Origin: Actinomyces marmotae
Lineage (GTDB): Bacteria > Actinomycetota > Actinomycetes > Actinomycetales > Actinomycetaceae
Length of the DNA stretch: 64,000 nucleotides
Assembly (NCBI RefSeq): GCF_013177295.1
Contig: NZ_CP053642.1
Coordinates: 558,001 to 622,000 of the forward strand
Reading direction: 5' to 3'
Part shown: piece after piece, positions 9,184 to 18,244 of the stretch
How the letters are laid out: every line of letters begins with the position of its first letter
Numbering within the stretch: position 1 is the stretch's first letter
The notes under the pieces: model-generated
What the model was told of the DNA's origin: nothing
What the model saw: the letters and a program-made list of their open reading frames with translations, nothing else
Databases searched by the model: none
Made by a program: the position numbers and the translations under genes

Positions 9184-10278
9184 TCAGAACACGGGCCGCA
9201 GGCCCCCGGATTGACGCTCATGGGTGGTCAGCAGCGCCGTGATTGGAGGAGCGTCGCGCGCCGACGGCGGCAGCGCGTCCCAGATGCGGCGCACCGCCGC
9301 GCGGGCGTCCCTCAGATCCTCGGGAGTCAGCCGCAGCATGTCGAAACCGGCGTCGCGGATCGCCTCCTCCCGGGCGGCCCGGCGCCGCAACTCGCCGTCG
9401 GGATCCTCCGCGAGCTTCACCTCGCCGTCGACCTCCAGGAGGAGACGGATGAGCAGCCACCCGAGATCCGCGAAGTACGCGCGGCCGTCGGCCCCGCGCA
9501 CGGCCAGTTGCACCTGCGGGGCGGTGATGCCCGAGGCCAGGCACAGGCGCCGGGCCTCGGACTCCCACACCGACTGGCTCATCGCGGTCGCGGCGAGCAC
9601 GACCGCCTGGGCGCGCCGATAGCCCCGCTGCCCCGTCCACTCCTCCAACCGCGCGAGCAGCCGACGCCGCAGCCGGGCGCACGCCGCCTCGATCCGGCGC
9701 CGGTGATCCCACGGGCGCTCGCCCGCGCCCACCGCGACGGCGAAGAGCGAATCGACGACGGCCAGCGCGCGATCGGGCTGAAGGAAGCGGGCGCAATCGA
9801 GGATCGTGCGCTCCAGGCCGGTGACCCGCAGCCCGCCGAGGTCGACGACGTCGCGCTCGTCCAGCGGCATGTGGTGACGCACGATCGGCCTGGCCTCGAG
9901 GAGCCGACGGCGCTCGACCCGCGAGGCGTCGCGCGATGAGACCCGCCCGGGGTGGCGCGGGCCCGATATGCGCCGGAGACCGCCGGGCTTCCAGGAGGTC
10001 ACGAGATGGATCGTGTGAGCCTCGGACAACGCTCTCGCCCCGTGGATGCGCGCGGCGGCCTCCTGGCAGACGACGCCGTTGAGCCCCTCGGCGCCACAGG
10101 ACTCGATGATGGCCTCCCTCGCTCGGGAGCATGTGCGCCAGTGCGGCTCGTCCGGGTCGGCGCGGATCACGGTCCCGCGGCGTATCGCCTGGATCGCGCC
10201 GGTCTCGCGATCCGATTGGGATCCCAATGCGCTGGGGTGGGGGAGGGGGGTGTGGTTGAAGTCATCGGTGGTGTGCAT
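9184..10278 (-). CDS. AbiEi-like / DUF559 (Vsr-like nuclease fold) protein
   Basis: 364 aa. The N-terminal two thirds resemble the AbiEi-type proteins widespread in actinobacteria, with a conserved segment LGGLRVTGLERTILDCAR followed by a basic helical region. The C-terminal third matches the DUF559/Vsr-like endonuclease fold: Glu in VWESEARR, Asp in YFADLGW, then LLLEVDGEVK, giving an E...D...ExDGExK arrangement. This is compatible with an active PD-(D/E)xK site, though nuclease activity is untested. No toxin or partner gene is adjacent. It is the only gene in the repeat-bounded insert and runs against the ribosomal genes. ATG with GAGAG directly upstream. Confidence 0.65.
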   Translation of the reverse strand: MHTTDDFNHTPLPHPSALGSQSDRETGAIQAIRRGTVIRADPDEPHWRTCSRAREAIIESCGAEGLNGVVCQEAAARIHGARALSEAHTIHLVTSWKPGGLRRISGPRHPGRVSSRDASRVERRRLLEARPIVRHHMPLDERDVVDLGGLRVTGLERTILDCARFLQPDRALAVVDSLFAVAVGAGERPWDHRRRIEAACARLRRRLLARLEEWTGQRGYRRAQAVVLAATAMSQSVWESEARRLCLASGITAPQVQLAVRGADGRAYFADLGWLLIRLLLEVDGEVKLAEDPDGELRRRAAREEAIRDAGFDMLRLTPEDLRDARAAVRRIWDALPPSARDAPPITALLTTHERQSGGLRPVF

Positions 10279-10338
10279 CTCTCAAGCGTCGCCGCTGAGG
10301 CTCGCTCATGAAAGGGGGCTGGGAAATCTGTGGAAAAC

Positions 10339-10372
10339 CGACCGGTCTCGATCGTGATTTCGACCGGTCTCG
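10339..10372 (-). repeat. 22-bp-period repeat cluster B (2 inverted copies)
   Basis: Inverted cores CGACCGGTCTCG at 10339-10350 and 10361-10372, 22 bp apart, spacer ATCGTGATTT. Inverted relative to cluster A and followed by a G-rich tract. CTGTGGA lies six bases before the first ACCGGTCTCG, as at the small element 25698-25862. Confidence 0.85.
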
Positions 10373-10449
10373 GTGGGAGGGGGAGGCTGGTGAGGAAGGG
10401 CACAGGGGCCGGAGGGGGCCTGTGGTATCCGGCGCCTTCGGCGCTGCAC

Positions 10450-10642
10450 TAGGCTGGGAGAGTTGCGTGCGCCCTCGGCGCGCCCATCAGAGACCCCGCG
10501 CTCCTGCGCCTGTGTCTGATGGGACCCACGCCTCGTGGACTCCTCCTGCCCCCGGGCCGGGGGAGCAGCGCGCAAGAACGCCAAGAACGTTCGGCAAGGC
10601 TCGGGGGGACCCGAGAACCGGCTCGACGAAGGAGAACACCCT
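10450..10642 (+). promoter_or_regulatory. Promoter and leader of the rplN (spc) block
   Basis: TAGGCT at 10450-10455 is a good -10 candidate, without a convincing -35. The leader of about 180 nt contains a hairpin with 9-bp arms (CCCATCAGA 10483-10491, TCTGATGGG 10515-10523) and a C5/G5 stem further on. An independent promoter is needed here because the S10 transcript is cut off by the insert. The rest of the 10279-10642 gap holds repeat cluster B and the promoter region of the opposite-strand gene. Confidence 0.5.
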
Positions 10643-11014
10643 ATGATCCAGCAGGAGTCGCGACTGAAGGTCGCCGACAACACCGGTGCCAAGGAGATCC
10701 TGTGCATCCGTGTGCTCGGCGGCTCGGGTCGGCGCTATGCGGGCATCGGCGACACGATCGTCGCCACTGTCAAGGACGCGGTCCCGGGCGGCAGCGTCAA
10801 GAAGGGCGACGTCGTCAAGGCGGTCGTCGTCCGCGCCCGCAAGGAGCGCCGTCGTCCGGACGGCTCGTACATCCGCTTCGATGAGAACGCGGCCGTCATC
10901 CTCAAGAACAACGATGGGGAGCCGCGCGGCACGCGCATCTTCGGCCCCGTCGGCCGTGAGCTTCGCGAGAAGAAGTTCATGCGCATCGTCTCGCTCGCCA
11001 TGGAGGTGATCTGA
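10643..11014 (+). CDS. rplN: 50S ribosomal protein L14
   Basis: Subunit-interface protein, 123 aa. It starts at the ATG ([17 protein letters not shown]) preceded by GAAGGAG. Conserved [15 protein letters not shown] and [13 protein letters not shown]. First gene of the spc block, which resumes here after the insert. rplX follows two bases after the stop. Confidence 0.97.
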   Translation: MIQQESRLKVADNTGAKEILCIRVLGGSGRRYAGIGDTIVATVKDAVPGGSVKKGDVVKAVVVRARKERRRPDGSYIRFDENAAVILKNNDGEPRGTRIFGPVGRELREKKFMRIVSLAMEVI

Positions 11015-11016
11015 AT

Positions 11017-11361
11017 ATGGCACGCATCAAGAAGGGCGACCAGGTCATCGTCATCGCGGGCAAGGACAAGGGCAAGACCGGCCGCGTCCTGGAAGTGATC
11101 AAGGACACCGATCGCGTCGTCGTCGAGGGCGTCCAGCGCGTCACCAAGCACGTCAAGGTCGGGCAGTCCGCTCAGGGCGCCCGCACCGGCGGCATCGAGA
11201 CCGTCGAGGCCCCGATCCACATCTCGAACGTGATGCCGATCGACCCCCAGACCAAGAAGCGCACCCGCGTCGGCTTCCGCGTTGAGGAGGGCGTGCGGCC
11301 CAACGGCCGCAAGCGCACCGTTCGCGTCCGCTACGCCAAGGCGAGCGGGAAGGACCTCTGA
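11017..11361 (+). CDS. rplX: 50S ribosomal protein L24
   Basis: Early-assembly initiator protein with a KOW motif ([20 protein letters not shown], residues 5-24), 114 aa. The stop overlaps the rplE ATG (TGATG). Confidence 0.97.
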   Translation: MARIKKGDQVIVIAGKDKGKTGRVLEVIKDTDRVVVEGVQRVTKHVKVGQSAQGARTGGIETVEAPIHISNVMPIDPQTKKRTRVGFRVEEGVRPNGRKRTVRVRYAKASGKDL

Positions 11362-11918
11362 TGAGCGACAAGATCACCCCCCGTCTCAAGACCAAGTACG
11401 CCGAGGAGGTGCTCCCCGCCCTCCGCGAGGAGTTCAAGCACTCCAATGTCATGGAGATCGGCCGCATCTCCAAGGTCGTCGTCAACATGGGTGTGGGCGA
11501 GGCCGCTCACGACTCCAAGATGATCGAGGGCGCCGTTCGCGACCTGGCCGCCATCACCGGCCAGAAGCCCCAGATCACGAAGGCCCGCAAGTCCATCGCG
11601 CAGTTCAAGCTGCGCGAGGGCCAGCCGATCGGCGCGCACGCCACGCTGCGCGGCGACCGCATGTGGGAGTTCCTCGACCGCCTCATCTCGATCTCGCTGC
11701 CCAGGATCCGCGACTTCCGCGGGATGAGCCCCAAGCAGTTCGATGGCAACGGCAACTACACCTTCGGTCTCACGGAGCAGGCTGTGTTCCACGAGATCGA
11801 CCAGGACTCGATCGACCGCGTCCGTGGCATGGACATCACCATCGTGACCACGGCCAAGACCGATGAGGAGGCCCGCTCGCTGCTCGCGCGGCTCGGCTTC
11901 CCCTTCAAGGAGAAGTGA
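11361..11918 (+). CDS. rplE: 50S ribosomal protein L5
   Basis: 5S rRNA-binding protein of the central protuberance, 185 aa. Conserved [27 protein letters not shown] and the C-terminal [20 protein letters not shown]. Coupled to rplX by a one-base overlap. Confidence 0.97.
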   Translation: MSDKITPRLKTKYAEEVLPALREEFKHSNVMEIGRISKVVVNMGVGEAAHDSKMIEGAVRDLAAITGQKPQITKARKSIAQFKLREGQPIGAHATLRGDRMWEFLDRLISISLPRIRDFRGMSPKQFDGNGNYTFGLTEQAVFHEIDQDSIDRVRGMDITIVTTAKTDEEARSLLARLGFPFKEK

Positions 11919-11919
11919 C

Positions 11920-12105
11920 ATGGCGAAGACCGCTCTCATCCAGAAGGCGAACCGGAAGCCGAAGTTCGGTGTTCGTGCCTACACGCGCTGCCAGCGCTGC
12001 GGCCGCCCGCACTCGGTGTACCGCAAGTTCGGCCTGTGCCGTATCTGCCTGCGGGAGATGGCCCTTGGTGGCGAACTCCCCGGCGTGAGCAAGTCCAGCT
12101 GGTAA
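11920..12105 (+). CDS. rpsN: 30S ribosomal protein S14, zinc-binding type Z
   Basis: 61-aa zinc-ribbon form. Cys24 and Cys27 (CQRC) pair with Cys40 and Cys43 (CRIC) to bind zinc. The ATG lies one base after the rplE stop. A longer frame running back into rplE has no family support. Many actinobacteria carry a second, zinc-free S14 under Zur control; none is in this window. Confidence 0.95.
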   Translation: MAKTALIQKANRKPKFGVRAYTRCQRCGRPHSVYRKFGLCRICLREMALGGELPGVSKSSW

Positions 12106-12163
12106 GAACTTACGTCGCAGGTCCGACGAGGAAACCACGACGAGGAAGGGCCAAGGCCCACTC

Positions 12164-12562
12164 ATGACTATGACAGACCCGATCGCAGACATGCTGACCC
12201 GTCTGCGCAATGCAAACAGCGCCTACCACGACACCGTCTCGATGCCGTCGAGCAAGCTCAAGGTCAACATCGCCGCGATGCTGAAGACCGAGGGCTACAT
12301 CGCCGACTACGAGGTCACGGACGCCGAGGTCGGCAAGACGCTCACGCTGAGCCTCAAGTACGGAGCCAACCGCCAGCGGGCCATCCAGGGCCTCAAGCGG
12401 ATCTCCAAGCCCGGCCTGCGCGTCTACGCGAAGTCCACGAACCTGCCCAAGGTCCTCGGCGGCCTGGGGGTGGCCATCCTGTCCACCTCCTCCGGCCTCC
12501 TGACCGACCGCCAGGCTGAGAACAAGGGCGTCGGCGGGGAAGTCCTCGCCTACGTCTGGTGA
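12164..12562 (+). CDS. rpsH: 30S ribosomal protein S8
   Basis: Central 16S rRNA-binding assembly protein, 132 aa. Typical start [20 protein letters not shown] and C-terminus [21 protein letters not shown]8 is the autogenous repressor of the spc operon in E. coli; no matching site was identified here. Confidence 0.97.
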   Translation: MTMTDPIADMLTRLRNANSAYHDTVSMPSSKLKVNIAAMLKTEGYIADYEVTDAEVGKTLTLSLKYGANRQRAIQGLKRISKPGLRVYAKSTNLPKVLGGLGVAILSTSSGLLTDRQAENKGVGGEVLAYVW

Positions 12563-12585
12563 GAGAAAGGAACGGAGGGAACACC

Positions 12586-13125
12586 ATGTCGCGTATTGGA
12601 CGACTCCCCGTTCCGGTTCCCGCCGGAGTGGACGTCACGATTAACGGCAACGAGGTGACCGTCAAGGGCCCCAAGGGCACCCTGAGCCGCGTCATCTCCG
12701 CGCCCCTGAGCGTGACCAAGCAGGATGACGGCACGATCCTCGTGACCCGTCCCAACGACGAGCGCCGCTCGCGCTCGCTCCACGGCCTGTCCCGCACGCT
12801 CATCAACAACATGGTCATCGGCGTCACCGAGGGCTTTGTCAAGAACCTTGAGATCGTCGGGACCGGTTACCGCGTCGCCGCCAAGGGCTCGGCCATCGAG
12901 CTTTTCCTCGGCTTCTCGCACACCGTCGTCGTCGAGCCCCCCGAGGGCATCACCTTCACGGTGGACGGAAACCTGAAGCTCGCCGTCTCCGGCATCTCCA
13001 AGGAGCAGGTCGGCGAGGTCGCCGCGAACATCCGCAAGATCCGCCCGCCGGAGCCCTACAAGGGCAAGGGCGTGCGCTACGCCGGCGAGAACGTGCGCCG
13101 CAAGGTCGGAAAGGCTGGTAAGTGA
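12586..13125 (+). CDS. rplF: 50S ribosomal protein L6
   Basis: Two-domain 50S protein near the factor-binding region, 179 aa. It starts at the ATG giving [15 protein letters not shown], with GGAGGGAA upstream. C-terminal motif [19 protein letters not shown] is normal. A frame opening nine codons earlier lacks a family match. Confidence 0.97.
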   Translation: MSRIGRLPVPVPAGVDVTINGNEVTVKGPKGTLSRVISAPLSVTKQDDGTILVTRPNDERRSRSLHGLSRTLINNMVIGVTEGFVKNLEIVGTGYRVAAKGSAIELFLGFSHTVVVEPPEGITFTVDGNLKLAVSGISKEQVGEVAANIRKIRPPEPYKGKGVRYAGENVRRKVGKAGK

Positions 13126-13502
13126 CCATGGCTTACTCGATCAAGAGGGGCAAGTCCAAGGCGATCGCCCGCAAGATCCGCCACCAGCGCGTGCGCAAGC
13201 ACGTCAATGGCACGCCCGAGCGGCCGCGCCTCGTCGTCACCCGCTCCAACCGCCACATGGTCGCCCAGGTCATCGACGACACCATCGGCCACACCCTGTG
13301 CTCCGCCTCGACCCTCGAGGAGGCCTGCAAGGGCGTCGAGGGCCACAAGGTCGGGGCCGCCCGCAAGGTCGGCGAGCTCGTTGCCGAGCGTGCCAAGGCC
13401 CTGGGCATCGAGGCGGTCGTCTTCGACCGCGGTGGAAACAAGTACCACGGCCGCGTCGCCGCCGTCGCTGACGGCGCCCGCGAGGGCGGCCTGGCGCTCT
13501 GA
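13122..13502 (+). CDS. rplR: 50S ribosomal protein L18
   Basis: 5S rRNA-binding protein, 126 aa from the GTG that overlaps the rplF stop. GGAAAGG (13108-13114) is seven bases from this GTG. An ATG at 13128 would remove two residues but lies 13 bases from that site. Conserved [20 protein letters not shown] and [24 protein letters not shown]. Confidence 0.95.
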   Translation: MTMAYSIKRGKSKAIARKIRHQRVRKHVNGTPERPRLVVTRSNRHMVAQVIDDTIGHTLCSASTLEEACKGVEGHKVGAARKVGELVAERAKALGIEAVVFDRGGNKYHGRVAAVADGAREGGLAL

Positions 13503-13536
13503 GCGCTGAGACGACGAGAAAGCAAAGGAGAATCTG

Positions 13537-14241
13537 ATGGCTGCACCGCAGCGAGACAGGTCCGCGTCGTCCGACGGCTCGGCCCGCAACGATGAGAACC
13601 GTGGCGAGAGCCGCGGCCGTCGTGACCGCAATGACCGCCGTGACCGCAACTCCGGCCGCGGCAACGACGACAAGTACATCGAGCGCGTCGTCACCATCAA
13701 CCGCGTGTCCAAGGTCGTCAAGGGCGGCCGCCGCTTCACCTTCACGGCGCTGGTCGTCGTCGGTGACGGCGAGGGCACGGTCGGAGTCGGCTACGGCAAG
13801 GCGAAGGAGGTGCCCGCCGCGATCGCCAAGGCCGTGGAGTTCGCGAAGAAGAACTTCTTCCGCGTCCCGATGATCCGCCGCACCATCCCCCACCTGGTCC
13901 AGGGCGAGGACTCCGCCGGAGTCGTCCTCCTGCGCCCGGCCTCCCCCGGAACCGGTGTTATCGCCGGTGGCCCGGTGCGCGCCGTGCTGGACTGCGCCGG
14001 CATCCACGACATCCTGTCGAAGTCGCTTGGCTCCTCGAACGCGATCAACATCGTCCACGCGACGGTCGACGCGCTCAAGAAGCTTGAGCAGCCCGAGACG
14101 GTTGCCGCCCGCCGCGGTCTTCCCCTGGAGGACGTCGCCCCGCAGTCCATGCTGCGGGCCCGCGCCGAGGGAGAGGCCGAGAAGCGCGCCGAGGCGGAGA
14201 AGAAGGAGGCCGAGAAGGCCGCTGAAGGAGTGGAGGCGTGA
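13537..14241 (+). CDS. rpsE: 30S ribosomal protein S5
   Basis: Fidelity protein near the mRNA entry channel, 234 aa. The S5 core (about residues 46-205) carries [16 protein letters not shown] and [19 protein letters not shown]. Both ends are extended: an Arg/Asp/Asn-rich N-terminus of about 45 residues and a Glu/Ala/Lys-rich C-terminus of about 25. Confidence 0.97.
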   Translation: MAAPQRDRSASSDGSARNDENRGESRGRRDRNDRRDRNSGRGNDDKYIERVVTINRVSKVVKGGRRFTFTALVVVGDGEGTVGVGYGKAKEVPAAIAKAVEFAKKNFFRVPMIRRTIPHLVQGEDSAGVVLLRPASPGTGVIAGGPVRAVLDCAGIHDILSKSLGSSNAINIVHATVDALKKLEQPETVAARRGLPLEDVAPQSMLRARAEGEAEKRAEAEKKEAEKAAEGVEA

Positions 14242-14444
14242 TGGCTGACACCAAGACCGCGAGCACGAAGCAGCTCAAGGTGACCCAGGTCCGCTCCGGT
14301 ATCGGTGGCACCCACCGCCAGCGCGAGACCCTCAAGTCCCTCGGCCTGCGCAAGATCCGCCAGTCCACTGTTCGCGAGGACACCCCCACCGTGCGCGGCA
14401 TGATCGCGACGGTGCACCACCTCGTGACCGTTGAGGAGGTCTGA
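14241..14444 (+). CDS. rpmD: 50S ribosomal protein L30
   Basis: Small 50S protein, 67 aa from the ATG at 14241, which overlaps the rpsE stop (TGATG). A GTG three bases earlier is possible but GGAGG spacing is worse. Core: [25 protein letters not shown]. Confidence 0.94.
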   Translation: MADTKTASTKQLKVTQVRSGIGGTHRQRETLKSLGLRKIRQSTVREDTPTVRGMIATVHHLVTVEEV

Positions 14445-14445
14445 G

Positions 14446-14961
14446 ATGGCAGACACCAAGAAGGCCTCTGAGAAGGCCGCCGAGAACGCCGCTGAGTCCG
14501 GGACGGAGAAGGTGCGCGTCGTCAAGTTGCACCACCTCCGCCCCGCCCCGGGCGCCAAGAAGGCCAAGACCCGCGTGGGTCGCGGTGAGGGCTCCAAGGG
14601 CAAGACGGCCGGTCGTGGCACCAAGGGCACGAAGGCCCGCTACCAGGTGCGCCCCGGCTTTGAGGGCGGCCAGATGCCGCTGCACATGCGCCTGCCCAAG
14701 CTCCGCGGGTTCCGCAACCCGAACCGCGTGGAGTTCCAGCCGGTCAACGTCGGCCGCATCGCCGAGCTGTTCCCCTCGGGCGGGACGGTCACGGTGGCTG
14801 ACCTCGTGGCCGCTGGCGCCGTGCGCCACGGGTACCTGGTCAAGGTTCTCGGCGGCGGGGATGTCTCCGTCAAGTTGACGGTCAAGGCGGACGCCTGGTC
14901 GGCCTCCGCCAAGGAGAAGATCGAGGCCGCTGGCGGCACGATCGAGCTCTCCGAGGACTGA
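14446..14961 (+). CDS. rplO: 50S ribosomal protein L15 (end of the spc block)
   Basis: Late-assembly 50S protein, 171 aa. ATG one base after the rpmD stop, with GAGGAGG upstream. An Ala/Glu/Lys-rich N-terminal extension of about 20 residues precedes the core [14 protein letters not shown]. Glycine-rich [19 protein letters not shown] is present. secY, often cotranscribed, is separated here by 438 bp with a terminator. Confidence 0.96.
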   Translation: MADTKKASEKAAENAAESGTEKVRVVKLHHLRPAPGAKKAKTRVGRGEGSKGKTAGRGTKGTKARYQVRPGFEGGQMPLHMRLPKLRGFRNPNRVEFQPVNVGRIAELFPSGGTVTVADLVAAGAVRHGYLVKVLGGGDVSVKLTVKADAWSASAKEKIEAAGGTIELSED

Positions 14962-14995
14962 TCAGAGAACTGATCCGCTCCAAGCGAGCAAGGCA

Positions 14996-15038
14996 AGGCC
15001 CCGGTGAGGGCGGGTTTCGGCCCACCTCACCGGGGCCT
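14996..15038 (+). terminator. Terminator of the spc block
   Basis: Perfect arms GGCCCCGGTGAGG (14997-15009) and CCTCACCGGGGCC (15025-15037) with a flanking A-T pair and a 15-nt loop. Lies 35 bp after the rplO stop. Confidence 0.85.
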
Positions 15039-15146
15039 CGTGCTGCGCTCGGGCCGGGCGCGGCCCCTGGGTCGGACGCGGCCCCACGGGTGGGGCCCCT
15101 GGGTCGGACGCCGCCCCGCGGGCGGGGGAGGACCGACTGGCGCGCC

Positions 15147-15202
15147 CGAACCGGTCTCGTTCGTCATTTCGACCGGTCTCGCTCCTGTTTTCGACCGGTC
15201 TC
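15147..15202 (-). repeat. 22-bp-period repeat cluster C (3 inverted copies)
   Basis: Inverted cores end at 15158, 15180 and 15202, 22 bp apart. The first is degenerate (AACCGGTCTCG). No forward-oriented partner cluster is seen to the left, so this is a solo right arm. A G-tract region (about 15203-15239) follows. Confidence 0.88.
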
Positions 15203-15240
15203 GGCGGGGGGGGGAGGGGCGGGGAGGGGAGGGGCGGGGA
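15203..15240 (+). other. G-tract, potential G-quadruplex, upstream of secY
   Basis: A run of nine G followed by four blocks of four G separated by one or two bases. Strong quadruplex-forming pattern on the coding strand. It directly abuts repeat cluster C, and G- or C-tracts also flank the other clusters on the same side. The remainder of the 14962-15399 gap holds the spc terminator, low-complexity GC-rich sequence and a possible secY -10 (TAGTGT, 15310-15315). Confidence 0.6.
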
Positions 15241-15399
15241 AGCCGGCGCGTGACGCACGCCTTGCCTTCCGAAACCGTCACGGCGTCGAAGGGGGGCCCT
15301 GCTCCGGGGTAGTGTGAGCCAGGCGCGCGCCTGCGCGTCCGCCGTCGGGCCCGCCTCAGGGCCAGTCGACGCCGATTCCCCGAGCCCACAGGAGACCGC

Positions 15400-16689
15400 G
15401 TGCTCAGCGCCTTCGTCCAGGCATTCAAGACGCCTGACCTGAGGAGGAAGCTCCTCTTCACCCTCGGCATCATGGCCCTGTTCCGCCTGGGATCGGTCCT
15501 GCCGACGCCGGGCGTGAGCCTGCGGAACGTCCAGACCTGCGTCGGCCAGGCCGATGACGCGAGCCTGCTGAGCCTCATCAACATCTTCTCCGGCGGCGCC
15601 CTGCTGCAGTTGAGTGTCTTCGCGCTGGGGATCATGCCCTACATCACGGCCTCCATCATCATTCAGCTCCTGCGCGTGGTCATCCCCCGCTTCGAGGAGC
15701 TCCACAAGGAGGGCCAGTCCGGCACCGCCAAGCTCACCGAGTACACCCGCTACCTGACGATCGGCCTGGGTGTCCTGCAATCCGCCACGATCGTGGCTAC
15801 GGCCGCCAACGGCCAGCTCTTCCCCACCTGCAACGTCTCCGTCATCCCGAGCAGCAGCCCGGTCACCCTCGCCCTCATGATCGTCACCATGACCGCCGGC
15901 ACCGGCCTGATCATGTGGCTCGGCGAGCTCATCACCGACCGCGGCATCGGCAACGGCATGTCGCTGCTCATCTTCACCTCGATCGTCGCGCGCTTCCCGC
16001 AGAACCTCGGCTCGGTCCTCACCGGCAGCGGCGGCGTCTCGAAGTTCGCCATCGTCATCGCTGTCATCCTGGTGGCCACGGTCGCCGTCGTCTTCGTGGA
16101 GCAGGGCACTCGGCGCATCCCGGTGCAGTACGCCAAGAGGATGATCGGGCGGCGCCAGTACGGCGGCTCCACCACCTACATCCCCATCAAGATCAACACG
16201 GCGAACGTCATCCCCGTCATCTTCGCCTCCTCCATCCTGGCCATGCCCCAGCTCATCTCCCAGTTCGCCCGGAACAGCTCCTGGGCCGCCTGGGTGGGGC
16301 AGAACCTGCGGCAGACGGACACGATTTACCTCGTCGCCTACGGCCTGCTCATCCTCTTCTTCACCTTCTTCTACACGGCGATCACCTTCAACGCCGAGGA
16401 GATCGCGGACAACATGAAGAAGTACGGCGGCTTCATCCCCGGCATCCGCGCGGGCGAGCCCACCGTGAAGTACCTCTCCTACGTCATCAACCGGGTGACC
16501 GTCGTCGGCTCGATCTACCTCGTGATCCTCGCGCTGGTGCCCACCCTGGCGGTCATCGAGTTGGGGCTGTCGCAGTCCCTGCCCTTCGGCGGCACGACTA
16601 TCCTCATCATGGTGGGAGTCGGCCTCCAGACCGTCAAGGAGATCAACTCCCAGCTCCAGCAGCGACACTACGAAGGGTTCCTCTCATGA
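15400..16689 (+). CDS. secY: Preprotein translocase subunit SecY
   Basis: Channel subunit of the Sec translocon, 429 aa, about ten membrane segments. Start GTG with AGGAG nine bases upstream. Family landmarks: LLFTLGIMALFRLGSVLPTPG at the N-terminus, GIMPYITASIIIQLL (TM2), and QQRHYEGFL at the C-terminus. The stop overlaps the adk ATG (ATGA), so the two are coupled. Confidence 0.97.
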   Translation: MLSAFVQAFKTPDLRRKLLFTLGIMALFRLGSVLPTPGVSLRNVQTCVGQADDASLLSLINIFSGGALLQLSVFALGIMPYITASIIIQLLRVVIPRFEELHKEGQSGTAKLTEYTRYLTIGLGVLQSATIVATAANGQLFPTCNVSVIPSSSPVTLALMIVTMTAGTGLIMWLGELITDRGIGNGMSLLIFTSIVARFPQNLGSVLTGSGGVSKFAIVIAVILVATVAVVFVEQGTRRIPVQYAKRMIGRRQYGGSTTYIPIKINTANVIPVIFASSILAMPQLISQFARNSSWAAWVGQNLRQTDTIYLVAYGLLILFFTFFYTAITFNAEEIADNMKKYGGFIPGIRAGEPTVKYLSYVINRVTVVGSIYLVILALVPTLAVIELGLSQSLPFGGTTILIMVGVGLQTVKEINSQLQQRHYEGFLS

Positions 16690-17270
16690 GCGCACGCATG
16701 GTCCTCCTCGGCCCCCCCGGGGCGGGCAAGGGCACCCAGGCGGCCCGCATCAGCGAGCGCCTGTCCATCCCCGCGATCTCCACCGGCGACATTTTCCGCG
16801 CCAACGTGGCCGGCGCCACCGAGCTCGGCCTCAAGGCCAAGGAGTACATGGACAAGGGCGAGTACGTCCCCGACTCGGTCACCAACGCCATGGTCGCCGA
16901 CCGCATCGCCGCCGACGACGCCGCCTCCGGCTTCCTTCTCGACGGCTACCCGCGCACCGAGGCCCAGGTCCACGAGCTCGACTCCATGCTGGCCGCCAAG
17001 GGCCTCGCCCTCGACGTCGTCCTGGAGATCACCGCCGACTCCGAGGTGGTCGTCGAGCGACTCCTCAAGCGCGCCACCGAGCAGAACCGCGCCGACGACA
17101 CCGAGCCGGTCATCCGGCGCCGCCTGGAGGTCTACGCCGAGCAGACCGAGCCGCTGGCCGCCCTCTACGAGGCCAAGGGCCTCCTCGTGCGCGTCGACGG
17201 TATCGGCGACATCGACGAGGTCACCGAGCGCATCATGACGGCCCTCGCCTCCGCGGGCGTCAGGGCCTGA
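16686..17270 (+). CDS. adk: Adenylate kinase
   Basis: Interconverts ATP + AMP and 2 ADP in the cytoplasm, 194 aa. P-loop GPPGAGKGT at residues 9-17, AMP-binding STGDIFR and GFLLDGYPRT. The short LID lacking the zinc-binding cysteines is the usual actinobacterial form. ATG overlaps the secY stop. Confidence 0.96.
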   Translation: MSARMVLLGPPGAGKGTQAARISERLSIPAISTGDIFRANVAGATELGLKAKEYMDKGEYVPDSVTNAMVADRIAADDAASGFLLDGYPRTEAQVHELDSMLAAKGLALDVVLEITADSEVVVERLLKRATEQNRADDTEPVIRRRLEVYAEQTEPLAALYEAKGLLVRVDGIGDIDEVTERIMTALASAGVRA

Positions 17271-17286
17271 GCGAGCAATCCTCAGT

Positions 17287-17312
17287 GGCGCGGGACCGGT
17301 CGGGCCCGCGCC
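17287..17312 (+). terminator. Small hairpin between adk and map
   Basis: Arms GGCGCGGG (17287-17294) and CCCGCGCC (17305-17312) with a 10-nt loop. Could attenuate readthrough from adk into map. Its presence argues against a map start at 17285. Confidence 0.45.
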
Positions 17313-17338
17313 ACTGCCTGCCAGAGAGGGGGCGCGCG

Positions 17339-18244
17339 GTGCTGGCGCGCGAGCAGATCGAGATCAAGACCCCGGACCAGGTCCGGCTCATGCGGCGAGC
17401 GGGCCTCGTCGTCGCCGATATCCACGCCGCCCTGAGGGAGGCGGTCCGCCCGGGGGTGAGCACCGCCGAGCTCGACGCCGTGTGCGCCGCGACCATCGAG
17501 GCCGCCGGCGCCCACTCGAACTTCCTGGGCTACCACGACTACCCGGCCACGGTGTGCGTCTCGGTTAATGACGAGGTCGTTCACGGCATCCCCGGGCCGC
17601 GAGTCCTCAAGGAGGGCGACCTCGTCACCTTCGACTGCGGCGCCTACATCCTCGACGGCGGCGAGCAGTGGCACGGCGACGCGGCCTTCACCACCGTGGT
17701 CGGCGGCGAGTACGCCTCGGCCTCCGATCGGCTCCTGGACACCACCACCCGGCAGGCCCTGTGGGAGGCGATCGCCGCCGTCGCCCGGGCGGCCGCGGGC
17801 CGGACGAGCGGGCGCGCCGCGAGACTCAACGCCATTGGCGACGCCGTCGAGGCCACCGTGGACCGCGCCCTGGCCCAGGCCGCCGGTCAGGGCCATCCCG
17901 AGGCCCGGCTTGGCATCCTCCAGGAGTACGTCGGCCACGGCATCGGCACCGCCATGCACCAGGCCCCCGACGTCCTCAACTACTCGATCAAGCGCAAGGG
18001 GCCCAAGCTGCGCCCCGGCATGGTGCTGGCCATTGAGCCGATGCTCACCTCCGGCGGGCCCGAGGTCCGCGAGCTCGACGACGGCTGGACCGTCGTCACC
18101 CAGGACGGCTCGCGCGCCGCCCAGTGGGAGCACACCGTCGCGATCGTGCCCGGGGGGGTGTGGGTGCTCACCGCCCCCGACGGCGGGGCCGAGGGCCTGG
18201 CGCCCTTCGGCATCGAGCCCCGCCCCCTGGCCGAGCGCGGCTGA
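17339..18244 (+). CDS. map: Methionine aminopeptidase, type I
   Basis: Removes initiator methionine from nascent proteins, 301 aa from the GTG at 17339, preceded by a GAGAGGGGG tract. A GTG at 17285 would add 18 residues but runs through the hairpin and lacks a ribosome site. Start region IEIKTPDQVRLMRRAGLV. Metal ligands are visible in context: Asp in VTFDCGAYI, Asp in WHGDAAFT, His in GYVGHGIGTAMH-like EYVGHGIGT, Glu in LAIEPM and Glu in QWEHTVAI. Follows secY-adk as in many bacteria. Confidence 0.94.
   Translation: MLAREQIEIKTPDQVRLMRRAGLVVADIHAALREAVRPGVSTAELDAVCAATIEAAGAHSNFLGYHDYPATVCVSVNDEVVHGIPGPRVLKEGDLVTFDCGAYILDGGEQWHGDAAFTTVVGGEYASASDRLLDTTTRQALWEAIAAVARAAAGRTSGRAARLNAIGDAVEATVDRALAQAAGQGHPEARLGILQEYVGHGIGTAMHQAPDVLNYSIKRKGPKLRPGMVLAIEPMLTSGGPEVRELDDGWTVVTQDGSRAAQWEHTVAIVPGGVWVLTAPDGGAEGLAPFGIEPRPLAERG

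Larger units (their letters stand above)
9092..10384. mobile_element. Candidate repeat-bounded cassette splitting the S10/spc operon
   Basis: The left end is a 17-C tract (9092-9108) plus three forward copies of the 22-bp repeat. The right end is two inverted copies followed by a G-rich tract (about 10373-10384). Between them lies a single opposite-strand gene. Its position between rpsQ and rplN, genes normally adjacent, is the strongest sign of insertion. The right end shares GAGGCTCGCTC and CTGTGGA-N6-ACCGGTCTCG with the small element at 25698-25862. No transposase and no clear target duplication are visible, so mobility is inferred. Confidence 0.45.

Noticed and set aside
10328..10338. CTGTGGAAAAC resembling an origin/DnaA-box region
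   Set aside because: Only one such site, with no cluster of TTATCCACA boxes and no dnaA, dnaN or rpmH nearby. It is better explained as part of the repeat element end.
17285..17338. Earlier GTG start for map
   Set aside because: It lacks a ribosome site and the first codons coincide with a hairpin. The GTG at 17339 fits family length and spacing.
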